Assembly (NCBI RefSeq): GCF_000720475.1
Contig: NZ_JOAP01000068.1
Span: forward strand, 1-27,279
Length of the DNA stretch: 27,279 bases
Direction of reading: 5' to 3'
DNA from: Streptomyces aureocirculatus
GTDB lineage: Bacteria; Actinomycetota; Actinomycetes; Streptomycetales; Streptomycetaceae
In this document: piece after piece, positions 1 to 7,630 of the stretch
How the letters are laid out: the number at the start of each line of letters is the position of its first letter
How positions within the stretch are numbered: the first letter of the stretch is position 1
Position numbers and translations under genes: made by a program
The notes under the pieces: model-generated
Seen by the model: the letters and a program-made list of their open reading frames with translations, nothing else
What the model was told of the DNA's origin: nothing
The model's database searches: none

Positions 1-978
1 GATGGGGTGCACGGGCGGCAGATAGACGACGTCGAAGCCCATCTCCGCGATCGCGGGAAGCCGCCGCGCGGCGCTGCGGAACGTTCCCGAGACCGGCGCC
101 GCCCCCTCCCGCACCACAGCGCCCTCCGAACGCGGGAAGAACTCGTACCAGGAACCGAACAGCGCGCGCCTGCGGTCCACGCGCAGCGGGAACTCCGCGC
201 TGGAGGTGAGGAGTTCGCGCAGCGGGTGCCGGGCGAGGACGGCGTCCACCTCCGGGGTGAGGGCGGCGGCGAGTCTCGCCGCGGGCTGACGGTTCCGGTC
301 ACGCAGGGCGGCGGCCGCGGCGCGCAGGACACCGACGGCTTCGACGCTTCCGGCGGCTTCCGAGCTTCCGGCCGCTTTTGCGGGTCCGGCGGCTTCCGCG
401 GTTCCGGCCGCTTCTGTGCTTCCTGCGGCTTCCGCGGTTCCGGCCGCTCCCGCGGTCCCCACCGCCTCCGCGGCGCGTTCGTGCAGCCGTGCGCCCTCCT
501 CCAGGACCAGTTCCGTGTCGATGCCCGCGGGTATCTTGATGCCCGCGTGGTGGCGCCACGTCGTCACCGGGTCGCCCCACGCCTCCACCGCGAAGGTCCA
601 CTCGCCCTCCCGGTCGGGCGTGACCCGCGCCCCCCACCGGTCGGTGCCCGGCGCGAGCTCACGCATCGGTGTCCAGGGCCCCGGGCGCCCCGCGGGGTCC
701 CGCAGCACGACGTTCCCGGCCACCGCTTCGTGGCCTTCGCGGAAGAGGGTCGCCGTCACCTGGAACGTCTCGCCGACGACGGCCTTGGCCGGCCTGCGGC
801 CACCGTGCACCACGGGGCCCACATCGAGTACGGGAATCCGGCCGGTGAGCGGCGGGAGGCCACCCGGGGGGCCACTCGGGGAGACGGTTGGGGAATCACC
901 CGGGGCGTCGCTCGGGGAATCACTCGGGGAATGACTCGGGGCGTCGAACTCCGCCGAGGAAGTGCGGGGTCGGGACAT
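1..978 (-). CDS. glgE: GlgE, alpha-1,4-glucan:maltose-1-phosphate maltosyltransferase (N-terminal part, runs off window)
   Basis: GlgE transfers maltose from maltose-1-phosphate to the non-reducing end of an alpha-1,4-glucan in the cytoplasm. The 326 residues visible open with a Ser/Asp/Pro-rich tail (about residues 8-50). The family's N-terminal domain follows (IPVLDVGPVVHGGRRPAKAV), then the FGSWYEFFPRSEG segment. The visible part ends inside GH13 conserved region I (GFDVVYLPPVHPI) exactly at the window edge, so the catalytic barrel lies outside. The ATG at 978 has AGGAG five bases upstream. An Ala/Gly/Glu repeat (about residues 173-215) fills a loop that is short in relatives as I remember them. 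The gene is divergent from the hemerythrin and glgP genes. In streptomycetes treS, maltokinase and glgB usually follow downstream, here outside the window. The call is firm. Confidence 0.95.
   Translation of the reverse strand, partial: MSRPRTSSAEFDAPSHSPSDSPSDAPGDSPTVSPSGPPGGLPPLTGRIPVLDVGPVVHGGRRPAKAVVGETFQVTATLFREGHEAVAGNVVLRDPAGRPGPWTPMRELAPGTDRWGARVTPDREGEWTFAVEAWGDPVTTWRHHAGIKIPAGIDTELVLEEGARLHERAAEAVGTAGAAGTAEAAGSTEAAGTAEAAGPAKAAGSSEAAGSVEAVGVLRAAAAALRDRNRQPAARLAAALTPEVDAVLARHPLRELLTSSAEFPLRVDRRRALFGSWYEFFPRSEGAVVREGAAPVSGTFRSAARRLPAIAEMGFDVVYLPPVHPI
333..460 (-). repeat. In-frame 15-bp-period repeat inside glgE
   Basis: About eight copies of a five-residue unit resembling xAEAAG/xxEAAG are encoded by a 15-bp degenerate repeat (GCTTCCGCGG-like on the plus strand). 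Because the period is a multiple of three, copy-number change keeps the frame. It sits between the beta-sandwich domain and the helical segment before the GH13 barrel, where a surface loop is likely. Confidence 0.8.
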
Positions 979-1120
979 GACCGCTCCTGTTCCGCGTACG
1001 AGTGGGCGCAGTTGGGCTGTGGAGAGGTTCCGCGGCACACGCGAGGCCGCCGACGGCGGGTGCGTGTGCGTACCGGAGGAGCCTTCCCACTCTGTTCGGG
1101 TGCGCAATCCGGCGCTTTGT

Positions 1121-1149
1121 TAACTACTAGTGCGTATCGACCCGCACAA
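1121..1149 (-). promoter_or_regulatory. Candidate glgE promoter
   Basis: On the minus strand TTGTGC (1149-1144) and TAGTTA (1126-1121) are 17 bp apart, in a locally AT-rich spot about 145 bp upstream of the glgE ATG. Both hexamers are partial matches to the housekeeping consensus. This is inference only. Confidence 0.3.
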
Positions 1150-1257
1150 GTCCGGCCTGGCCGATCGCACGCCGCGAACCGCCGGCGACCGGCCCCCGCC
1201 GAGCCCGCGGAGTCGCTCCCGCACCGGCGAAGAACGACCGCGGGACGCCGCCTGAAG

Positions 1258-1532
1258 ACCGTTCACCTGCGACAACCTGTCCGGCGAACCGGATCCCCCG
1301 CCGGACACCCGGCCCGGGACCGCCCACCTGACGACTGCCTCGGCCACCTCGTCGGGCCGTGCCGAGGGTTGGCCGGAGAGATACAGCGCCGCCGCGCCCG
1401 CGACGTGCGGCGCGGTGCGGTCGCCGAAGTCCGCTGGAGCACCTGCCCCGGGCGGGCCCGCACCGCGAGTCCGTCGAGCGCCGCGCCGTACGTCCGGTCG
1501 ACGCTCACCCCGTACCGCCCGGCCGACTCCCG
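1258..1532 (-). pseudogene. Relic of a secreted subtilase (peptidase S8): propeptide end joined to the catalytic-domain end
   Basis: Two fragments in different minus-strand frames resemble one family. At about 1532-1458 one frame reads SVDRTYGAALDGLAVRA, typical of the end of an inhibitor-I9 propeptide. At 1431-1258 another frame reads DRTAPHVAGAAALYLSGQPS and then GSGSPDRLSQVNG, matching the block after the catalytic serine of S8 proteases (normally GTSMAAPHVAGAAALYL) and the family's C-terminal end. The Asp and His catalytic regions and the serine-bearing GTS are missing. The gene therefore has a large internal deletion plus a frameshift. A 235-residue frame spans the area, but most of it has no protein-like features and I do not call it a gene. 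Confidence 0.65.
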
Positions 1533-1641
1533 GCCCCCAAGGTCTGGCTTGGGGACCTGCTAGCAAGGCTGAGGATTGACTTGGGTTTTCGTCGTACACG
1601 AGGATCCAGTCAGGGCCCTGGGCGGCAACCCGCTTCGGATT

Positions 1642-1667
1642 CTTGTCGCAGTCCGGACTGCGACAAG
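1642..1667. repeat. 26-bp perfect palindrome
   Basis: Arms of 13 bp (CTTGTCGCAGTCC and its reverse complement) meet with no spacer between 1654 and 1655. It lies between the subtilase relic and a candidate promoter at 1718. The absence of a loop and of a T-run makes a terminator less likely than a dimeric-protein operator or a recombination site. Confidence 0.8.
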
Positions 1668-1717
1668 GGCCGGTGTGGGTGCCGACCCGTCCGGCGGGCC
1701 CGGGTGCCGTATCCGCG

Positions 1718-1747
1718 TTGACAGGGCACGTCGGCGGCGTCTGTAAT
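1718..1747 (+). promoter_or_regulatory. Strong housekeeping-type promoter candidate with no nearby start codon
   Basis: TTGACA (1718-1723), an 18-bp spacer and TGTAAT (1742-1747) match the vegetative consensus better than any other pair I saw here. A six-bp hairpin (GGTGCC/GGCACC, 1753-1768) would start near +1. The next credible gene is the hemerythrin-like CDS at 2148, implying a roughly 400-base leader or a separate small RNA. Confidence 0.45.
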
Positions 1748-1899
1748 GGGCGGGTGCCGCGTGGCACCGGCCAAAGAGCAGTGGGCAGGCCGGTGACCGG
1801 GCGAGCGCCTTCACCAAGGGACTTCACCTTGCGTACTCACTTCACCTCGCCGTACGGCGACGGCACTTCGCTGACGTGACCGTGCCCGCGCGCCCGGGG

Positions 1900-2055
1900 C
1901 GTCCGGCCTGAGCGGCCGGGCCCGACCGGCCTGAGTCGCCGGTTGCGTCCGGCCTGAGCGGTCGGTTCACGACCGGCCCGACAGGTCGGCTACGCCCGGC
2001 CTCAGCGGCCTCACATCCGGCTTCAGCGGCCCCACGTCCCGTCTGAGCGCGCCAC
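1900..2055. repeat. Degenerate tandem repeats upstream of the hemerythrin-like gene
   Basis: About seven imperfect units with a core like CCGGCCTGAGCGGCC, spaced roughly 20-28 bp apart, run up to about 90 bases before the gene start. Many units contain short inverted arms. No reading frame across the stretch looks like a protein. Confidence 0.6.
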
Positions 2056-2147
2056 CGTGTCCGAGTCCTCCGCGTCCGTCTTCGCGACGCCGCCATGGCG
2101 TTCCATCGCGGCGTCGCCCACCCACCTGTCTGGAGAAGCACCTCCCC

Positions 2148-2690
2148 ATGACCACGCCCACATCCGCACCCCTGCCCGCGCCCGCCCCCCGAGAGATCAA
2201 CTCCCTCGCCGACAAGCTCCTCGAAGTGCACGACTGGCTGCGCGGCCAACTCGTCCACCTGCGCGCCGAGGCCGACGCGCACTTCGCCGCACGCGCCGCC
2301 CACCAAGGGCCCGGGCAGTTGCCCGCGCCGGGGCTCGGCCTGCAGATCCGGCAGCGCTGCCTGGAGTTCTGCGACGCCCTCACGTTCCACCACACCGCCG
2401 AGGACGACCACATCTTCCCCGGCGTCCTCGAACACCACCCGCACCTGCGGGCCACCCTCGACCGGCTCGCCGACGAGCACCGCGCACTCACCCGCACCAA
2501 GGAGCGGCTCCTCGCACTGCTCGCCGACATCGCCACGGGCGACGCCGACGCCTTCCTCGCGGAGTTCGACCGCCTGACGGGGGAGCTGACGGCGCACCTG
2601 GAGTACGAGGAGACATGGCTGGTGCCGGTTCTGGCCCAGGTCCCGTTCCCCCCGGCCCCGCCTGGCCCGCCTGGCCCGCAGGGACGGTGA
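2148..2690 (+). CDS. Hemerythrin-like (HHE) cation-binding protein
   Basis: A 180-residue, mostly helical protein with the histidine and acidic pattern of the hemerythrin HHE family. His 28 (EVHDWLRGQL) is followed by TFHHTAEDDHIFPG, then LADEHRAL and a final HLEYEETWLVPVL. Members bind a di-iron centre and serve in oxygen, nitric oxide or redox sensing; which applies here cannot be read from sequence. The ATG at 2148 is preceded by GGAGAAG at about 2132. There is no signal peptide, so it is probably cytoplasmic. The C-terminus is a Pro/Gly-rich tail. It lies about 250 bp upstream of glgP on the same strand; a functional link is only positional. Confidence 0.88.
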   Translation: MTTPTSAPLPAPAPREINSLADKLLEVHDWLRGQLVHLRAEADAHFAARAAHQGPGQLPAPGLGLQIRQRCLEFCDALTFHHTAEDDHIFPGVLEHHPHLRATLDRLADEHRALTRTKERLLALLADIATGDADAFLAEFDRLTGELTAHLEYEETWLVPVLAQVPFPPAPPGPPGPQGR

Positions 2691-2793
2691 CGTGACCTCG
2701 CGGGCGGCACCGAAAGCACACATCATCGGAGCGGGGGCGGGTGTGCTCCCCCGCGCGCCGTGGTTGTGGGAGCCCCCGCGCCGCTACCGTCGA

Positions 2794-2857
2794 TACGCCG
2801 AAAGGCTGCTACGCCGAAAAGCCGTTACGCCGACAGGCCGTTACGCCGAAACGCCGC
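2794..2857 (+). repeat. Four 16-bp tandem repeats just upstream of glgP
   Basis: Four contiguous units of consensus TACGCCGAAAGGCCGT occupy 2794-2809, 2810-2825, 2826-2841 and 2842-2857. They lie 89 bp before the GTG start of glgP. The units differ at only a few positions. The array could bind a regulator or be a slippage product in the leader. Confidence 0.85.
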
Positions 2858-2946
2858 CCACGCCTTCCGGCAGACGTGTACGCCCGCCCGGCGGTACGCG
2901 TAGGCCCGACCCGCAGACACGTACGCCCTTCCGACAGAGGTGCCCT

Positions 2947-5598
2947 GTGAAAGCCATCCGTCGATTCACCGTACGTCCCGTCCTGCCCGCCCCGCTCGGA
3001 CCCCTCAACGAGCTCGCCCGCAATCTGCGCTGGTCCTGGCACACCGGGACCCGCGATCTGTTCCGCGACGTCGATCCGGACCTGTGGGCGGACTCCGGTC
3101 ACGACCCGGTGCGGCTCCTCGGCGCCGTGCCGAGCGCACGGCTCGCCGCCCTCGCCGCCGACGACACCTTCCTGCGGCGGCTCGACGAGGCCGCCGGTGA
3201 CCTGCGCGCCTATCTCACCGGAGAGCGCTGGTACCAGGAGCGGCAGGCCGCACCCGACGCCGAACTGCCGCGCGCCATCGCCTACTTCTCACCCGAGTTC
3301 GGCGTCACCGCGGCCCTGCCGCAGTACTCCGGCGGGCTCGGCATCCTCGCGGGCGACCACCTGAAGGCGGCGAGCGACCTCGGCGTGCCGCTGATCGGCG
3401 TGGGACTGCTGTACCGGCACGGCTACTTCCGGCAGTCCCTGACCCGCGACGGCTGGCAGCAGGAGCACTACCCCGTCCTCGACCCGAACGAGCTGCCCCT
3501 GACCCTGCTGCGCGAGACCGACGGCACTCCCACCCTGGTGCGGCTCGCCCTGCCCCGCGGCCGGGCCCTGCGCGCCCACGTCTGGCAGGCGCAGGTCGGC
3601 CGGGTGCCGCTGCTTCTCCTCGACTCGGACGTGGAGGAGAACGACCCGGGCGCTCGCGAGGTGACGGACCGGCTGTACGGCGGCGGCAGCGAGCACCGGC
3701 TGCTCCAGGAGATGCTGCTCGGAATCGGCGGTGTGCGGGCCGTGCGCACCTATTGCCGTCTCACCGGGCACGCCGAACCAGAGGTCTTCCACACCAATGA
3801 GGGGCACGCCGGGTTCCTCGGTCTTGAGCGCATTCACGAGTGGGTGCGGGAGGGGCTCGACTTCGACGCCGCCCTGGAGTCCGTGCGTGGCGGCACCGTC
3901 TTCACCACCCACACACCGGTCCCCGCAGGTATCGACCGCTTCGACCGGGAGCTGGTCGCGCATCATTTCGGGCCCGACGCCGAACTCCCCGGTGTGGAAG
4001 TCGAGTTGATCCTGCGACTGGGAATGGAGACCTATCCGGGTGGTGAGCCCAATCTCTTCAACATGGCCGTCATGGGGCTGCGGCTCGGTCGCTGCGCCAA
4101 CGGGGTCTCCACTCTGCACGGCAAGGTGAGCCGCGAGATGTTCCAGGGCCTGTGGCCGGGGTTCGACCCCGAGGAGGTGCCGATCACCTCCGTCACCAAT
4201 GGCGTGCACGCCCCCACCTGGGTGGCCCCGGAGGTCTTCGCCCTCGGCGCCCGCCAGATCGGCGCCGGGCGCGCCGACCGCGCCCTGTCCGTGGGCGGCT
4301 CCGAGCGCTGGGACGCCGTCGCCGACATCCAGGACGGCGACATCTGGCTGCTGCGCCGCGAACTGCGCGCCCAGTTGGTGTACGAGGTCCGGCGGCGGCT
4401 GCACCTGTCCTGGCGGCAGCGGGGCGCGGCCACCACCGAACTCGGCTGGATCGATGAAGTTCTTGATCCTGACGTTCTCACCATCGGGTTCGCGCGGCGT
4501 GTCCCCTCGTACAAGCGACTGACGCTGATGCTGCGGGACCGCGACCGGCTGATGGATCTCCTCACCCATCCCGAGCGGCCCGTGCAGATCGTCGTCGCGG
4601 GCAAGGCGCACCCCGCCGACGACGGCGGCAAGCGCCTCATCCAGGATCTGGTCCGGTTCACGGACGACCCGCGCGTGCGCCACCGCGTCGTGTTCCTGCC
4701 CGACTACGGCATGGCGATGGCGCAGAAACTGTACGCGGGCTGCGACGTGTGGCTGAACAATCCGCTCAGGCCACTGGAGGCCTGCGGCACCTCCGGCATG
4801 AAGGCCGCTCTCAACGGGTGCCTCAACCTGTCCGTCCTCGACGGCTGGTGGGACGAGTGGTTCGACCCCGACTTCGGGTGGGCCATCCCCACCGCGGACG
4901 GCACGGCCACCGACGACCACCGCCGCGACGACCTGGAGGCCGCCGCGCTCTACGACCTCCTGGAGCGCCGCATCGCGCCCCGCTTCTACGAGCACGGCCC
5001 CGGCGGTCTGCCCGACCGCTGGATCGAGATGGTCCGCAGGACCCTGACCCGGCTCGGCCCCAAGGTGCTCGCCGGGCGCATGGTGCGCGAGTACGTGGAG
5101 CGCCTGTACGTCCCCGCCGCCCGCGCCCACCGCGTGCTCGCGCCCGACGCCGCCATCGCCCTCGCCGCCTGGAAGTCCCGGGTCCGCGCCGCCTGGCCGG
5201 GCGTCGCCGTCGACCATGTGGAGGCCTCCGCCCTCGGCGCCACCGCCGAGCTTGGCACCACCCTCGCGCTGCGGGTCCGCGTACAGCTCGGCGAGCTGAC
5301 ACCCGACGACGTCGAGGTGCAGGCCGTCGCGGGCCGGGTCGACCCGGAGGACCACATCGCGGACGCCGTCCCGGTGCCCCTGAAGCCGACGTCGGGGCCC
5401 GAGCGGGACGGCGACGTGCCCGGGCAGCCGGTGCGCTACGTGTACGAGGGGCCGCTCGCCCTGAACCGCACCGGGCCCTTCGGCTACACCGTCCGCGTCC
5501 TGCCCGCCCACCGGCTGCTCGCCGACGGCGCGGAGCTGGGGCTCGTGGCGGTCCCGTCGGAGGCGGCGGCGGAGGCGGCCGGGGTGCTGATGCGCTGA
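2947..5598 (+). CDS. glgP: GlgP, alpha-glucan (glycogen) phosphorylase
   Basis: GlgP phosphorolyses alpha-1,4-glucan ends to glucose-1-phosphate using pyridoxal phosphate. I chose the GTG at 2947 (VKAIRRFTV) because AGAGG lies six bases upstream and homology begins there; the open frame extends back to 2692 without family sequence. The product is 883 residues, usual for actinobacterial GlgP. An N-terminal DUF3417-type region (NLRWSWH) comes first. The phosphorylase blocks follow: EFG with [42 protein letters not shown] and RRVPSYKRL. The PLP site is [14 protein letters not shown], with the Schiff-base lysine at residue 619. Its pairing with glgE and glgX in this window points to GlgE-pathway and glycogen turnover. 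A hairpin terminator follows the stop. Confidence 0.95.
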   Translation: MKAIRRFTVRPVLPAPLGPLNELARNLRWSWHTGTRDLFRDVDPDLWADSGHDPVRLLGAVPSARLAALAADDTFLRRLDEAAGDLRAYLTGERWYQERQAAPDAELPRAIAYFSPEFGVTAALPQYSGGLGILAGDHLKAASDLGVPLIGVGLLYRHGYFRQSLTRDGWQQEHYPVLDPNELPLTLLRETDGTPTLVRLALPRGRALRAHVWQAQVGRVPLLLLDSDVEENDPGAREVTDRLYGGGSEHRLLQEMLLGIGGVRAVRTYCRLTGHAEPEVFHTNEGHAGFLGLERIHEWVREGLDFDAALESVRGGTVFTTHTPVPAGIDRFDRELVAHHFGPDAELPGVEVELILRLGMETYPGGEPNLFNMAVMGLRLGRCANGVSTLHGKVSREMFQGLWPGFDPEEVPITSVTNGVHAPTWVAPEVFALGARQIGAGRADRALSVGGSERWDAVADIQDGDIWLLRRELRAQLVYEVRRRLHLSWRQRGAATTELGWIDEVLDPDVLTIGFARRVPSYKRLTLMLRDRDRLMDLLTHPERPVQIVVAGKAHPADDGGKRLIQDLVRFTDDPRVRHRVVFLPDYGMAMAQKLYAGCDVWLNNPLRPLEACGTSGMKAALNGCLNLSVLDGWWDEWFDPDFGWAIPTADGTATDDHRRDDLEAAALYDLLERRIAPRFYEHGPGGLPDRWIEMVRRTLTRLGPKVLAGRMVREYVERLYVPAARAHRVLAPDAAIALAAWKSRVRAAWPGVAVDHVEASALGATAELGTTLALRVRVQLGELTPDDVEVQAVAGRVDPEDHIADAVPVPLKPTSGPERDGDVPGQPVRYVYEGPLALNRTGPFGYTVRVLPAHRLLADGAELGLVAVPSEAAAEAAGVLMR

Positions 5599-5603
5599 GC
5601 GCA

Positions 5604-5648
5604 AGGCGCCCCGAAGGGGCGCGGGGAACTGCGCGACCAGCCACGACG
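5604..5648. terminator. Terminator of glgP within a widespread Streptomyces intergenic repeat
   Basis: GCGCCCC (5606-5612), loop GAA and GGGGCGC (5616-5622) form a tight hairpin eight bases after the glgP stop. The adjoining GGGGAACTGCGCGACCAGCC is, from general knowledge, part of a hairpin repeat dispersed between Streptomyces genes. The flanking genes converge, so it may act in both directions. Confidence 0.8.
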
Positions 5649-5677
5649 GACCCGCGGACGCACGACGAGAATGGTGC

Positions 5678-5712
5678 GGGCGGCATCCGGGGGGTCTCCC
5701 CGCATGCCGCCC
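5678..5712 (-). terminator. Hairpin after the first metalloprotease gene
   Basis: GGGCGGCAT (5678-5686) pairs with ATGCCGCCC (5704-5712), and five further inner pairs follow after one mismatch. It begins 11 bases past the stop codon at 5724, with no clear T-run, as is common for Streptomyces terminators. Confidence 0.65.
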
Positions 5713-5723
5713 GGTTCGAGGGG

Positions 5724-7370
5724 TTACTTGACGTTCACACCGGTCCAGGCGGCGGCGACCGCCTTCTGCTCCGCGGAGCCCGCGCCGTACAGGTCGGCGG
5801 CGGCCTTGACCGTGTCCTTGCGTGCCTGCGCGTAGTTCGTGGTGCTGGTGAAGTACGTCGACAGGGCCTTGAACCAGATCTTCTCGGCCTTCTCGCGGCC
5901 GATGCCCGTGACCTTGGAGCCGTCCTTGGTCGGGCTGTCGTACGTCACACCGTTGATCGTCTTCTTTCCGCTGCCCTCGGCCAGGAGGTAGAAGAAGTGG
6001 TTGGCGATGCCGGACGAGTAGTGCACGTCGACGTTGCCGGCGTTCGCGTCCCAGTAGTCCAGGGACGAGCCGTCCTTGGAGGGCTTGTCCATGTGGCGCA
6101 GCGGCGAGCCGTCGCCGTTGATGTCGATCTTCTCGCCGATGAGGTAGTCGCCCTTGTCCTTGGCGTTGTTCGCCTTGAACTCGACGGCGGCGGCGAAGAT
6201 GTCGCTGGTCGCCTCGTTCAGGCCGCCGGACTCACCGCTGTACTCCATGTTGCCGGTGGCCGAGGTGACGCCGTGGGTCATCTCGTGGGCGGCCACGTCG
6301 ATGGAGGTGAGGGGCTTGGCGTTGCCCTCGCCGTCGCCGTACGTCATGCAGAAGCAGGAGTCCTGCCAGAAGGCGTTGACGTAGTTGTTGCCGTAGTGCA
6401 CGCGGGACGAGGCGCCCTTGCCGTCGCCCTTGATGCCGCTGCGGCCGTGCACGTTCTTGTAGTAGTCCCAGGTGAGACCGGCGCCGTAGGCGGCGTCGAC
6501 GGCCGCGGTCTGGGTGTTGGTCGGCTTGCCGGTGCCCCAGACGTCGTCGGCGTCCGTGTACAGCTTGCCGCCGCTGGAACCGTGGGCCAGGTCGTACGTC
6601 TTGTGCTTGCCGCGCCCGCCGTCGGTCAACTGGTAGGTGCTGCCGCTCTTGGTGGAGCCGACCGTGACGTCACCGCTGTACTGGCTGTGGCCCTTGCCGT
6701 TCTCGACGGCCTGGTACTGGAACAGCTTCTTGCCGGAGGCCGCGTCCGTGACGACGTGCAGCTCGCTCGGCGTGCCGTCCTTCTGCACGCCGGTGACGAC
6801 CGTCTCGTAGGCGAGCACGGGCTTGCCCGTGGCGGCCCAGATCACCTTGCGGGGCGCGTTCGCGTCGGCCTTCTCGGTTTCGCCACTTCTCGCGGCGGTG
6901 GACTCGGCGGACTTCGCCACCGACTTCGGCGCGAGCTTCGCCTCTGTCGACGCGACCTTCACGGACGCCTTGGTGGCCTTGCTGACACCCTTGACCGCGC
7001 CGTTCTTGGCGGTGTGGACCACGAGGTCACCGCCGAGGACGGGCAGGCCGTCGTAGGTGCGCTCGTAGCGGGTGTGGGTGGTGCCGTCACGGTCCTTCAC
7101 GACGTCCTTGACGACGAGCTTCTCCTTGGCGCCGAGTCCGATCCTCCCGGCGGTGGCGGCCGTCCCGGCCTCGGCGTCCTTCAGGAGGCCGGAGCGGACG
7201 GACGCGGAGAGCTGCATGGGGGAAGCGGCCGGGGCCTTGGCGGTGGCCGCGCGGTCGGTGTCCGGCTGCGCGGAGGCGCCGGTGGTCAGTCCGGCGGCGA
7301 GCAGCGCGCCCGCGGCGACGGCGGTCGCGATGGCCAGGGTGGAACGCTTCCTCGATATGTACGGGCTCAC
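5724..7370 (-). CDS. Secreted M4 (thermolysin-like) neutral zinc metalloprotease, copy 1
   Basis: A 548-residue preproprotein. A Sec signal peptide (basic MSPYISRKRS, hydrophobic core, cleavage near ASA-QP at about 34) precedes an FTP/PepSY-type inhibitory propeptide (about 55-225). The peptidase M4 domain begins near 290. Zinc ligands and catalytic Glu lie in HEMTH (362-366), the third ligand in GGLNEATSD (E386), and the transition-state His in DVHYSSGIANHF. Two cysteines in DSCFCMTYGDG may form a disulfide. The start is GTG at 7370 with AAGGAG seven bases upstream. It is an extracellular endopeptidase for protein nutrients or developmental proteolysis. A close paralogue lies directly upstream in the same orientation. 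Confidence 0.95.
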   Translation of the reverse strand: MSPYISRKRSTLAIATAVAAGALLAAGLTTGASAQPDTDRAATAKAPAASPMQLSASVRSGLLKDAEAGTAATAGRIGLGAKEKLVVKDVVKDRDGTTHTRYERTYDGLPVLGGDLVVHTAKNGAVKGVSKATKASVKVASTEAKLAPKSVAKSAESTAARSGETEKADANAPRKVIWAATGKPVLAYETVVTGVQKDGTPSELHVVTDAASGKKLFQYQAVENGKGHSQYSGDVTVGSTKSGSTYQLTDGGRGKHKTYDLAHGSSGGKLYTDADDVWGTGKPTNTQTAAVDAAYGAGLTWDYYKNVHGRSGIKGDGKGASSRVHYGNNYVNAFWQDSCFCMTYGDGEGNAKPLTSIDVAAHEMTHGVTSATGNMEYSGESGGLNEATSDIFAAAVEFKANNAKDKGDYLIGEKIDINGDGSPLRHMDKPSKDGSSLDYWDANAGNVDVHYSSGIANHFFYLLAEGSGKKTINGVTYDSPTKDGSKVTGIGREKAEKIWFKALSTYFTSTTNYAQARKDTVKAAADLYGAGSAEQKAVAAAWTGVNVK

Positions 7371-7453
7371 GCAGGCTCCTTGTGTGGGGGAGCCCGGGTG
7401 GCATGGGGGACCACCCGGGCCAGAAGTGCTGTGCGGTACTGGTGTGCCGTGCG

Positions 7454-7487
7454 GGGGAAGCGTGCCATTTGGGCCAGGTACATGTCA
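7454..7487 (-). promoter_or_regulatory. 34-bp element shared by both metalloprotease upstream regions (copy 1)
   Basis: On the minus strand TGACATGT, ten bases, AATGGCAC, one base and CTTCCCC occur in this order 83 bases before the GTG of copy 1. The same three blocks with identical spacing precede copy 2 (9472-9505), with 28 of 34 positions equal. Flanking DNA is not obviously similar. This suggests a common operator or an alternative-sigma promoter. Confidence 0.6.
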
Positions 7488-7585
7488 TGACCTTGATTGA
7501 ATGTTGGCCAAAACAAGTTCGTTGGCCGAAGGTCAAGGTCCGGAATGCGAACAGTGGGGGAACAGGGGCGCCGCCACTGGGAATT

Positions 7586-7603
7586 GGAGTGTGCGAACAC
7601 CCC
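7586..7603 (-). terminator. Hairpin after the second metalloprotease gene
   Basis: On the minus strand GGGGTGT, tetraloop TCGC and ACACTCC (one G-T pair) form a seven-bp stem 27 bases past the stop codon at 7631. It separates the two protease genes, so copy 1 probably has its own promoter. Confidence 0.55.
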
Positions 7604-7630
7604 GGGGCGGCACCCCCTCACGCGTCTCGG

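Noticed and set aside
1120..1827. 235-codon minus-strand frame as an intact gene
   Set aside because: Only residues 133-190 resemble a protein family (S8); the rest lacks family features, so I call a relic instead.
1842..2726. 294-codon minus-strand frame opposite the hemerythrin gene
   Set aside because: Its composition follows the repeats and the antisense of a clear HHE gene.
3289..5604. 771-codon minus-strand open frame
   Set aside because: Antisense shadow of glgP without recognisable domains.
4749..7490. 913-codon plus-strand open frame
   Set aside because: It lies opposite the M4 protease and over the end of glgP in another frame. Its translation is low-complexity Arg/Gly/Val-rich sequence typical of high-GC shadow frames.
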